Positions 6,538 to 13,027 of a stretch of 16,050 bases of DNA are shown here, one piece after another (positions within the stretch are counted from its first letter, which is position 1; each line of letters begins with the position of its first letter). The stretch covers positions 1 through 16,050 of the forward strand of contig CAIZKE010000053.1 of assembly GCA_903933475.1 (NCBI GenBank), read 5' to 3'. This DNA is from an uncultured Alphaproteobacteria bacterium (GTDB lineage Bacteria > Pseudomonadota > Alphaproteobacteria > Caulobacterales > Caulobacteraceae). A program made the position numbers and the translations under genes. The notes beneath the pieces were generated by a model. That model was not told the DNA's origin, made no database searches, and saw only the letters and a list, made by a program, of their open reading frames with translations.

Positions 6538-7831
6538 CCTGGCGCGCACTCACACCCTCGGCAACGGCGTCCGTCTCGTCTGCGATCCCGTTCCCGGGCT
6601 CCAGACCGTCGCCATGGTCGTGGCTGCTGGCCGGGGTGCCCGTTGGGAGTCCCAGCGGCAGTCGGGTTGGTCCCATCTCCTCGAACACATGGTCTTCAAG
6701 GGCGCGGGCGGCCGTTCCGCTCGGCAGATCGCCGAGGCGGTAGAGGCGGATGGCGGCCAGATGAACGCCGAGACCGGTTTTGAGCGCACGGTCTTCCACG
6801 TCCGGACCCTGCCCCTGGGCCTGGACGGTGCCAGCGCCCTCCTGTCCGATATCCTCCTGCGTCCGACCCTCAATCCCTCCGACCTCGCGCGGGAGCGGCG
6901 GGTGGTGATGCAGGAGATCGCCGAGGCTGAGGACGCACCCGATGACCTCGTCTTCGAGATGGCCCAGTCGGCGGCCTTTGCCGGCCAGCCTCTCGGGCGC
7001 TGCATTCTGGGCGACGGGCCGAGCCTGCGCCGGGCCTCGCCGGCGGCACTCTCTGACTGGCGCGCCTGTCTCTACGCCCCCGACCGCCTGGTGGTCTCGG
7101 TCTCTGGCGCCGTGGACGAGGACGCCTTCCTCCGCCTGGCGGAGCGCGACTTCGGCAGCGCGGAACCCGCCGCCATGCCGTTGTCGCCACCGGAGCCCGC
7201 CCGTTTCACCGGCAGCGCGCGGACCGGTGACCGGGATCTCGAGCAGGCCAACCTCGTCTTCCTCACCCCGGGCCTGGCGGTCGGCGATCCCGACGCCTGG
7301 GCGGCCCAGGTCTTCGCGGAGTGCCTGGGCGGCGGAATGGCCTCAAGGCTGTTCCAGGAGGCGCGGGAGGCGCGCGGCCTGGCCTATGCTGTCGATGCCT
7401 GGGGTGAGTACTGGTCGGATTGCGGATTGATCGGGGTCTTCGCCGGGTGCGAGGCCGGCAGAGCGTCCAAGGTGGCGTCCCTGGTGGCGGAACAGATGAT
7501 CGATCTGGCGAATGCCCCTCGGGAGGCGGAGTTGGCCCGGGCCCGGGCCCAACTCAAGGCGGGTCTCTTCATGGCCGCGGAGTCGCTCCTGTCCCGGGCC
7601 GAGCAGGCCGCGACCCAGGTGCTGACCTTCGGTCGGCCACTGACCCTGTCGGAAATCGGCGAGCGGATCGACGCCTGCGACGCGACGGCGGTACGGCGCG
7701 CGGGCAGCCGGATCCTGGCGTCCGGACAGGCGGCTGCCGCCGTTCTCGGGCCGCGCGCGGCGCATCCGGCGGCGGAGGTCTTCCGCGAACGCCTCGCCCG
7801 CGCTGCGCCGGCAGGCACCCGGACGACTTGA
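6512..7831 (+). CDS. M16 family zinc metallopeptidase (MPP-like)
   Basis: A 439-residue inverzincin-type peptidase related to mitochondrial processing peptidase beta and bacterial processing proteases. The zinc motif HxxEH is H55-LL-E58-H59, and the distal glutamate ligand is E135 in VVMQEIAEAEDAPDD, 76 residues later as the family requires. The NAETGFERTVFHV block matches the conserved NAxTxxExT region. The C-terminal M16 half, with GGGMASRLFQEAREARGLAYAVDAW, is the usual non-catalytic homologous domain. No signal peptide is evident, so a cytosolic location is likely. The ATG at 6512 lies inside thrC (26-nt overlap); there is no better downstream ATG before the conserved HTLGNGVRLV start of the fold. 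Substrate unknown. Confidence 0.93.
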   Translation: MFGPLQGPDLARTHTLGNGVRLVCDPVPGLQTVAMVVAAGRGARWESQRQSGWSHLLEHMVFKGAGGRSARQIAEAVEADGGQMNAETGFERTVFHVRTLPLGLDGASALLSDILLRPTLNPSDLARERRVVMQEIAEAEDAPDDLVFEMAQSAAFAGQPLGRCILGDGPSLRRASPAALSDWRACLYAPDRLVVSVSGAVDEDAFLRLAERDFGSAEPAAMPLSPPEPARFTGSARTGDRDLEQANLVFLTPGLAVGDPDAWAAQVFAECLGGGMASRLFQEAREARGLAYAVDAWGEYWSDCGLIGVFAGCEAGRASKVASLVAEQMIDLANAPREAELARARAQLKAGLFMAAESLLSRAEQAATQVLTFGRPLTLSEIGERIDACDATAVRRAGSRILASGQAAAAVLGPRAAHPAAEVFRERLARAAPAGTRTT

Positions 7832-7861
7832 CGGGGCCGGAAAACCCGGGAGTTTGCCAGC

Positions 7862-8473
7862 ATGGCGCTTCTGGACTGGATCACGCCGGGCGATGGCCTG
7901 CGGCTACAGGGCGAGGGGATCGAGATTCGTCCCCCGCGACCTTCCGACTTCCCGGAATGGCGCGACCTGCGCGAGTCCTCCCGCAGTTTCCTTCAGCCCT
8001 GGGAGCCCACCTGGCCTGAGGACGATCTCACCCGCACCGCCTGGCGCCGGCGACTGGCGTCCTATGCCCGCGACATCGACCTCGGCCAGGCCTATCCCTT
8101 CCTGGTGTTCCGGAAGGACGACGGTGCCCTGACGGGGGGCATCACCCTGTCCAACATCCGCCGCGGCGTCGCCCAGATGGGCACGGTCGGGTATTGGTGC
8201 GGCGCGCCCTATACCCGGCAGGGCCTGACCCTGGCCGCGGTCCGGACCCTTTCGAGCTTCGCTTTCCGGTCCCTGGCCCTGCATCGACTTGAGGCCGCCT
8301 GCATTCCTCAGAACGCCCCGTCGCGCCGGTTGCTCGCCCAGGCGGGCTTCCAGGAGGAAGGCCACGCACAGGCTTATCTGAAAATTAACGGCGAATGGCG
8401 TGATCATGTGCTGTTCGGGCTCATCGGGCCGCCGCATCGCGCTGCGGCCCTGCAAGGGTCCCTTGGTGCCTGA
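7862..8473 (+). CDS. GNAT acetyltransferase, RimJ/RimL type
   Basis: A 203-residue acetyl-CoA-dependent N-acetyltransferase. The fold begins with EIRPPRPSDFPEWRDLRESSR, followed by TGGITLSNI, the acetyl-CoA pyrophosphate loop in YTRQGLTLAAV (about residues 117-127), and the RLEAACIPQNAPSRRLLAQAGF block diagnostic of the ribosomal-protein N-terminal acetyltransferases. RimJ acetylates ribosomal protein S5 in E. coli; whether this protein has that substrate cannot be told from sequence. It starts 30 nt after the peptidase gene with GGGAG upstream, and is followed after 12 nt by the pdeA-like gene, so it is probably co-transcribed with both. Confidence 0.9.
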   Translation: MALLDWITPGDGLRLQGEGIEIRPPRPSDFPEWRDLRESSRSFLQPWEPTWPEDDLTRTAWRRRLASYARDIDLGQAYPFLVFRKDDGALTGGITLSNIRRGVAQMGTVGYWCGAPYTRQGLTLAAVRTLSSFAFRSLALHRLEAACIPQNAPSRRLLAQAGFQEEGHAQAYLKINGEWRDHVLFGLIGPPHRAAALQGSLGA

Positions 8474-8485
8474 CCGGAAAGCCGG

Positions 8486-10141
8486 ATGTCGAACGACCGT
8501 TGGATCTGGGACGCGACGGCAACGCTGGAGGCGCTGGGAGCGGCCTCTGTGGCGCTCTGGCTCTGGGAGCCGGACCGTGACCGGATCCGCTTTACCGGGG
8601 CCGCCCGCCCCCTTGGACTCGGGCCGCTGGTGCCTGAAGGCTCGGGTGCCGCGCTCATGGCCCTGACCCAACCCCAGGACAGGGCAGTCGCCGGCGAACT
8701 CCTCCGGGTGCAGCCGCCGGGGACGTCTGTCGAGCTGCGACTGCGCATGCTGGGGGGAGAACAGGGCCTTTGGCGCGGAGTATGGTTGGAGGATGGGGTG
8801 CGGGCCGCGGGAATGGTCGCGGCAGAGACCCGGATTTCGATCTCGGGACTGGACGGCCTGACGGGCCTTCTCGACCGGCGCACTTTTGTCAGCCTGGTCC
8901 AGGAAAGACTCCAAGAGTCCGCGGACCAGGTGCTGGTGGTGGCGGACCTGGACCGCTTCCGACGCCTTAACGAGGCCCTGGGCCACGAACGCGCCGACCT
9001 TGTCCTCGCCGCCCTGGGCGGCAGGCTTGCGGCGGCCTTTCCTTCCGAAGCCCTGACCGCGCGCGTGGGGGAGGATGAATTCGCTGTCCTGACCCCGAGA
9101 GGTCGTCCCGGGCCGGAAGAGGTCCTGCGGCAGGCCCTGGAGCAACCGCTGCGGATTTCGGGCCTCGACATCCATCCAACTCTGTCCCTGGGGGCTGTTG
9201 AAATCCCCTCGGGCGAAGGCGCAGACGCCGCCGAGCTCCTGAGGCGGGCGGAATTGGCCGTCGAGACCGCAAAGGCGGAGGGCAGGGGGTCTGCCGTTTC
9301 CTACGGCCGGACCCTGGAGACGGACGGCCTGTCTCGCCTGGCCCTGGAGGGTGACCTGCGGGGCGCCATCGGTCGAGGCGAGCTGCGCCCGCACTACCAG
9401 CCGATCGTCAACCTCACCACGGGCGCCCTGTCGGGCTTCGAGGCCCTGGTGCGGTGGAACCACCCGCGTCGCGGCCTGCTCGCGCCGGACGCCTTCCTCG
9501 ATCTCTGCGACGAGATGGGACTGATCAGCGAACTCGGGGCCTATATGCAGTGCGACGCCGCCGTGCAGCTGGCCCGCTGGCGACATGACCACTGGGCGGC
9601 CGGCGAGCTCACCGTCTCGGTCAACCTGTCGACTTCAGAGGTGTACCGTCCCGGCCTGGTCAACGACATCATCCGCATCCGCAAGGAAACCGGGCTTCCA
9701 CCCGGCGCCCTGAAGCTGGAAGTCACCGAGAATGACGTGATGCGGGATCCTGATCAGGCTGCGATCATTCTCACCGCACTGAAGGAGGCCGGCGCAGGCC
9801 TTGCCCTTGATGACTTCGGCACAGGCTTCTCGTCCCTGAGCTACCTGGCCCGGCTGCCTTTCGACACCCTGAAGATCGACCGGTACTTCGTGCGCACCAT
9901 GGCCACCAATGAAGGCTCGGCCAAGATCGTCTCCTCCGTGATCAAGCTGGGCCGTGACCTGTCGCTCGAAGTCGTCGCCGAAGGTGTTGAAAGCGCCCAG
10001 ATCGCCCGCCGGCTTCGCGCCCTTGGATGCAATTACGGACAGGGCTACGGCTACGCCCCCGCCCTGTCGCCGCAGGAGGCCGAGGTCTACCTGAACGAAT
10101 GCTACGTCGACGGGTCCGCCCCCCTTAAGCCCAGGGGTTGA
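8486..10141 (+). CDS. pdeA: PAS-GEDEF-EAL c-di-GMP phosphodiesterase, PdeA-like
   Basis: A 551-residue soluble protein in three parts: a PAS-like domain (about residues 14-115), a GGDEF-fold domain (about 120-275) and an EAL domain (about 295-545). The diguanylate cyclase signature is altered to G195-E-D-E-F199 and the RxxD inhibitory site is absent (PSEA at that place), so cyclase activity is unlikely. The EAL domain is complete: E319 in EALVRW, VSVNLS, LEVTEN, D442-D443 in DDFGTGFSSL, TLKIDRYFV, EGVES and YGQGYGYAP, so it should cleave c-di-GMP. Caulobacter PdeA (CC3396) has the same PAS-GEDEF-EAL layout; there GTP binding to GEDEF activates the EAL domain, and ClpXP degrades it at the swarmer-to-stalked transition with CpdR as adaptor. 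The C-terminus here ends in Arg-Gly, as I recall for Caulobacter PdeA. Orthology is inference from architecture and motif. Confidence 0.85.
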   Translation: MSNDRWIWDATATLEALGAASVALWLWEPDRDRIRFTGAARPLGLGPLVPEGSGAALMALTQPQDRAVAGELLRVQPPGTSVELRLRMLGGEQGLWRGVWLEDGVRAAGMVAAETRISISGLDGLTGLLDRRTFVSLVQERLQESADQVLVVADLDRFRRLNEALGHERADLVLAALGGRLAAAFPSEALTARVGEDEFAVLTPRGRPGPEEVLRQALEQPLRISGLDIHPTLSLGAVEIPSGEGADAAELLRRAELAVETAKAEGRGSAVSYGRTLETDGLSRLALEGDLRGAIGRGELRPHYQPIVNLTTGALSGFEALVRWNHPRRGLLAPDAFLDLCDEMGLISELGAYMQCDAAVQLARWRHDHWAAGELTVSVNLSTSEVYRPGLVNDIIRIRKETGLPPGALKLEVTENDVMRDPDQAAIILTALKEAGAGLALDDFGTGFSSLSYLARLPFDTLKIDRYFVRTMATNEGSAKIVSSVIKLGRDLSLEVVAEGVESAQIARRLRALGCNYGQGYGYAPALSPQEAEVYLNECYVDGSAPLKPRG

Positions 10142-10164
10142 GGCCTCAGGCCTCGCCGGCCTCA
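10139..10164. terminator. Palindromic element shared by the convergent pdeA and yqgE ends
   Basis: TGAGGCCTCA (10139-10148) is a perfect 10-bp palindrome that contains the pdeA stop (10139-10141) and, on the other strand, the yqgE stop (10146-10148). GAGGCC (10140-10145) also pairs with GGCCTC (10149-10154) around a 3-base loop, and TGAGGCC pairs with GGCCTCA (10158-10164). It could act as a compact bidirectional terminator for the convergent pair, but it lacks T-runs on either side and its function is inference. Confidence 0.35.
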
Positions 10165-10718
10165 GCCGTGAGGAAGGACGGGTCGACCCCCAGCCGGCCC
10201 AGGGCCGCAGCCCACAGATCCTCCTCACGGACACCGAAGACCAGGGCTTCGTCCGCAGGGCAGGTCAGCCAGATGTTTCGCCGGATCTCGCCCTCCAGCT
10301 GTCCCGCCCCCCAGCCGGCATAGCCGAGGGCCAGGCGCGCGCGCCGGGGGCTTCCATCATTCCGGGAGATGGCCTCCAGCGCCTCCCGCGTCGGCGTACA
10401 GGCAAAGCCCGGCCCGGCCTCCATCGTGGCCCCGTCGCCGGACCGGTAGTCTGGCGTGTGAAGGACAAATCCCCGCTCGGGCTGCACGGGTCCCCCCAGC
10501 AGGACAGCCTCTTCCCGGCGGCTCTCCGGGCAGGCGATCGACAGCTTTTCCAGCACCGCGCCCAGGGCCAGGCCAGTGATCTTCCGGTTCAGGACCAGAC
10601 CCATGGCGTGCTCGGCGTCGTGGGCGCAGACGAGGACGACAGCGCGCTCGAAGCGTGGGTCGCCAATCGCCGGAAGGGCGATCAGTACCTGGCCGGAAAG
10701 GTATTCCGCTGCATCCAT
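10146..10718 (-). CDS. YqgE/AlgH family protein (UPF0301/DUF179)
   Basis: A 190-residue protein of the YqgE/AlgH family, whose biochemical role is not settled; AlgH was first linked to alginate regulation in Pseudomonas. Family blocks are all present: EYLSGQVLIALPAIGDPRFERAV at the start, GLVLNR, LLGGPVQPERGFVLH, and LALGYAGWGAGQLEGEI before NIWL. The start is set at the ATG at 10718, since conserved homology begins there; a TTG 16 codons upstream (10766) would add a tail without family character and extend into the divergent promoter region. It is the only confident minus-strand gene in the window, convergent with pdeA (4-nt gap) and divergent from the peroxiredoxin gene. Confidence 0.93.
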   Translation of the reverse strand: MDAAEYLSGQVLIALPAIGDPRFERAVVLVCAHDAEHAMGLVLNRKITGLALGAVLEKLSIACPESRREEAVLLGGPVQPERGFVLHTPDYRSGDGATMEAGPGFACTPTREALEAISRNDGSPRRARLALGYAGWGAGQLEGEIRRNIWLTCPADEALVFGVREEDLWAAALGRLGVDPSFLTAEAGEA

Positions 10719-10840
10719 CGGCAGATTTTCCGACGACCTTGGGGCGGTTTCAAGACGCCGGATCAAACTTCTCCATTGCAGGCCCGCGCCAAGGGCTTAT
10801 CTCTGCCCTTCCCCCCAGAACAGAGCCCGGAGACAGGCCC
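10719..10840. promoter_or_regulatory. Divergent intergenic region between yqgE and the peroxiredoxin gene
   Basis: 122 nt between two divergent starts must carry promoters for both. On the plus strand the best visible candidate is TTGCAG (10776-10781) with TATCTC (10798-10803) at 16-nt spacing, which is a weak match to either sigma-70 or the Caulobacter housekeeping consensus. No OxyR-like palindrome was recognised. The peroxiredoxin gene has a ribosome-binding site GGAGA (10829-10833) 7 nt before its ATG. Confidence 0.3.
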
Positions 10841-11323
10841 ATGACCCTCAAGGTCGGAGACACGCTTCCCGCCGCCAACCTCATTGCCGGCACCGCCGAG
10901 GGGCCCAAGCCCACCACGGTCGACGAGATCTTCAAGGGCCGCAAGGTGGCCTTCTTCGCCGTCCCTGGGGCCTTTACCCCCACCTGCTCCGCCCGGCACC
11001 TGCCCGGCTACAAGGACCTGGCCTCCGATCTCAAGGCCAAGGGCGTCGACGCCATCGTCTGCCTGTCCGTCAACGACGCCTTCGTCATGAAGGCCTGGGG
11101 CGAGAGCCAGGATGTGCTGGGCGCGATCGAGATGATCGCCGACCCGGCCGGCGACTTCACCAAGGCCGTGGACCTGACCATGGACGGGTCCAAGTTCGGC
11201 CTGGGCCTCCGCTCCCAGCGCTATTCCATGTACGTGGTGGATGGCGTGGTAAAGCAGCTCAACGTCGAGGCTGGCGGCGAGTTCAAGGTCTCCGCCGCCG
11301 ACTATCTGCTGGCCCAGATCTGA
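10841..11323 (+). CDS. Peroxiredoxin, PrxII/PrxV (atypical 2-Cys) type
   Basis: A 160-residue thiol peroxidase that reduces H2O2 and organic hydroperoxides, with electrons from glutaredoxin or thioredoxin. The peroxidatic cysteine is C49 in VPGAFTPTCSARHLPGY, the diagnostic PrxV/AhpE-like block, with the catalytic threonine at T46. A second cysteine, C74 in AIVCLSVND, lies 25 residues later, the spacing of the resolving cysteine in plant type II enzymes. NDAFVMKAWG and the arginine in LGLRSQRYSMYV are also family-typical. Start at ATG 10841, supported by GGAGA 7 nt upstream; the frame stays open further upstream but that extension has no family character. No signal peptide: cytosolic. It is followed by a hairpin terminator. 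Confidence 0.95.
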   Translation: MTLKVGDTLPAANLIAGTAEGPKPTTVDEIFKGRKVAFFAVPGAFTPTCSARHLPGYKDLASDLKAKGVDAIVCLSVNDAFVMKAWGESQDVLGAIEMIADPAGDFTKAVDLTMDGSKFGLGLRSQRYSMYVVDGVVKQLNVEAGGEFKVSAADYLLAQI

Positions 11324-11335
11324 GCCAGGCCTTGG

Positions 11336-11359
11336 GCCCCGTCCTCCAGGGCGGGGCTT
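11336..11359 (+). terminator. Hairpin terminator after the peroxiredoxin gene
   Basis: GCCCCGTCC (11336-11344) pairs with GGGCGGGGC (11349-11357) over 9 bp, including one U-G wobble, around the tetraloop TCCA. Only two T residues follow, so the U-tract is short. Its place, 12 nt after the stop codon, supports a transcription terminator for the single-gene peroxiredoxin unit. Confidence 0.55.
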
Positions 11360-11417
11360 GACCTGACCGCGCCCCCGGTCCGAAGTGTCGTCAGACAACA
11401 GACGGGGGAGGGCGACC

Positions 11418-12599
11418 ATGCCTTATGTGGAAGGTTTCACGGTCCATGACGCGGACTCGCATGTCATGGAACTTCCGGGAGAGATCGACCGTTATGTCGA
11501 CCCCGGACTCAGGACGGCCTTCTCGGAGGCGATCCGCAAGCCCAATGACCTGACGGGCTGGGCGGACAAGGCTCGCGCTCAGCACGACGATCCCGAGTTC
11601 CGGTCCGGCGACGAAGCCAACCTGCTGCTGCGCAAGAACTACCAGGCTCTCGGTGCCTTCCGGCGTCAGGACCGGCCCCACACCCTCGACCTGCTGGGCT
11701 TCGCCAGCCAGCTGGTCTTCACCACCCACGCCCTGGGCAATTATGGGCTTGAGGAGGCGGGCCGCGTGGACCTGGCCCTGGAAGGCGCCCGGGCCCACAA
11801 CCGCATGATGGCCGACTTCTGCTCGGTCGACCGCCGGCTCCTGCCCACCGGCTATGTGCCCCTGGTGGACATCGAGGCGGCGCCGCGGATCGCCCGGGAG
11901 GCGATCGAGCTGGGATGCCGGGGCCTGATGATCCCCTCGCGCTGTCCCCCAGGCCACAGTCCCAGCCATGTGGGCCTGGATCCCCTCTGGGCCCTCATCC
12001 AGGAGGCCGGACTGCCGGTCCTCTTCCATGTGGGCGGCGAGGAAAAGATGAACCCCGCCTATTTCGAGAATGGCCTGCCGCGGGTCCTCGACTTCCATGG
12101 CGGGGCAGAGAACTTCACCGGCCTGTCCTTCATGACCATCCCGGTCGCCGTCTGGCAGACCCTGGCGGCCCTGGTCTTCGACGGCGTCTTCGACCGGTTC
12201 CCGCAGCTGAAGTTCGGCGCCATCGAGCTGGGGGCGTCCTGGCTCCCCAGCCTGATGAAGTTCATGGACTCCGGCGCGGCGGCCTTCGGCCGGGAGGAGC
12301 GGCTCCAGCGCCTGTCCGCCCGCCCGAGTGAGATCCTGCAGCGGCAGTTCCGCGTCACGCCCTATCCCCACGAGGACGTCGCCTGGATCATCGCCAACAC
12401 CGGCGAGGAGGTCTGCATGTTCTCGTCCGACTTCCCCCATATCGAGGGCGGGCGGAACCCGTTGAAGCGGTTCGGGGAGTCGCTTGAGGGGGTGTCGGAG
12501 TCCGCCCGCCGGCGATTCTGGCGCGACAACTTCATCGACCTGATGGGCACCGGCCTGCCCGCCGACCTTCACGATATCCCGGCCCGTACCGCGGCCTGA
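11418..12599 (+). CDS. Amidohydrolase-2 family metal-dependent hydrolase or decarboxylase
   Basis: A 393-residue TIM-barrel protein of the amidohydrolase-2 family, which includes ACMSD-type and gamma-resorcylate-type non-oxidative decarboxylases as well as hydrolases. The first metal motif is HDADSH with D13 and H15; the strand-end histidine is H204 in VLFHVGG, and the catalytic aspartate is D338 in FSSDFPHIEGG. GAIELGASWLP and the RDNFIDLMG C-terminal block are also typical of the family. The substrate cannot be inferred. ATG 11418 is chosen because GGAGG (11407-11411) lies 6 nt upstream; an in-frame GTG at 11385 would bury that site. It stands alone after the peroxiredoxin terminator, with a decayed gene on its 3' side. 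Confidence 0.9.
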   Translation: MPYVEGFTVHDADSHVMELPGEIDRYVDPGLRTAFSEAIRKPNDLTGWADKARAQHDDPEFRSGDEANLLLRKNYQALGAFRRQDRPHTLDLLGFASQLVFTTHALGNYGLEEAGRVDLALEGARAHNRMMADFCSVDRRLLPTGYVPLVDIEAAPRIAREAIELGCRGLMIPSRCPPGHSPSHVGLDPLWALIQEAGLPVLFHVGGEEKMNPAYFENGLPRVLDFHGGAENFTGLSFMTIPVAVWQTLAALVFDGVFDRFPQLKFGAIELGASWLPSLMKFMDSGAAAFGREERLQRLSARPSEILQRQFRVTPYPHEDVAWIIANTGEEVCMFSSDFPHIEGGRNPLKRFGESLEGVSESARRRFWRDNFIDLMGTGLPADLHDIPARTAA

Positions 12600-12606
12600 G
12601 GTCGCC

Positions 12607-13013
12607 TCAGAACAGCCCGGGCAGACGGGCGATCAGCCAATAGGCCGACAGGCCGCCGATGGCCTAGGCCGGCGCAAGCCGCGCCACGGCCGGCCTGTCG
12701 AAGCCTGGGCGTTTGCGCCTCTGTCCAAGGCCGAAGATCACCAGACTGGCTGAGGCCATGAAGACCAGCTGGCTGATCCCGCCCTTGCTCAGCCGGGCCT
12801 GTACGAGGACGTCCTAGACCGGGAAGACCTTGTCATCCCGGGCCGCCTTGGCCAAAGGATGGCCATGGCCTCGGAGGCGGACCCAGGCCGCTCAAGTCTT
12901 GATCCCTCAGCTCCGGGACCGCCACCCGCGTCGAGGTTGCGGGGATGGCGACTCCGCCCGCCACTTGAATCCACACCCATTCGCCGCCAGAACAGCCGGC
13001 GTCATTGCTGACC
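12607..13013 (-). pseudogene. Decayed membrane-protein gene, perhaps HupE/UreJ-like
   Basis: Read on the minus strand, bases 12891-12607 encode a protein-like stretch with GC-biased third positions and two hydrophobic segments, KGGISQLVFMASASLVIFG and AIGGLSAYWLIARLPGLF, ending in TGA at 12607-12609. It is interrupted by TAG at 12814-12816 and TAG at 12664-12666. Further 5', bases up to about 13013 read like coding sequence in another frame (GGEWVWIQVAGGVAIPATS, then VAVPELRDQDL), which runs into a stop at 12833-12835; a frameshift therefore lies within about 12836-12891. The C-terminus (GxxxQLxFxA, then AxAIGGxxAxWLIxRL) resembles HupE/UreJ-family membrane proteins, where the second TAG would replace a Tyr codon. 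No start is visible and most of the expected helices are missing. Decay is well supported; the family name is tentative. Confidence 0.55.
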
Positions 13014-13027
13014 AGGACAGGCCCGGG

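Noticed and set aside
7832..7861. Promoter or terminator between the M16 peptidase and the acetyltransferase
   Set aside because: The 30-nt gap shows no stem-loop or promoter hexamers beyond a plausible ribosome-binding GGGAG.
7904..9592. 562-codon open frame on the minus strand across the acetyltransferase and pdeA genes
   Set aside because: It mirrors two well-supported plus-strand genes; its product is Gln/Gly/Arg/Pro-rich with no recognisable fold. Long antisense frames are expected at this GC content.
10719..10766. TTG start of yqgE, 16 codons upstream
   Set aside because: The conserved family N-terminus begins right after the ATG at 10718; the extension would occupy the divergent promoter region.
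12830..13027. N-terminal extension of the acyl-CoA synthetase by 66 codons
   Set aside because: The added residues are low-complexity and Arg/Pro-rich without family character, and they overlap the minus-strand gene remnant; ATG 13028 fits the family start.
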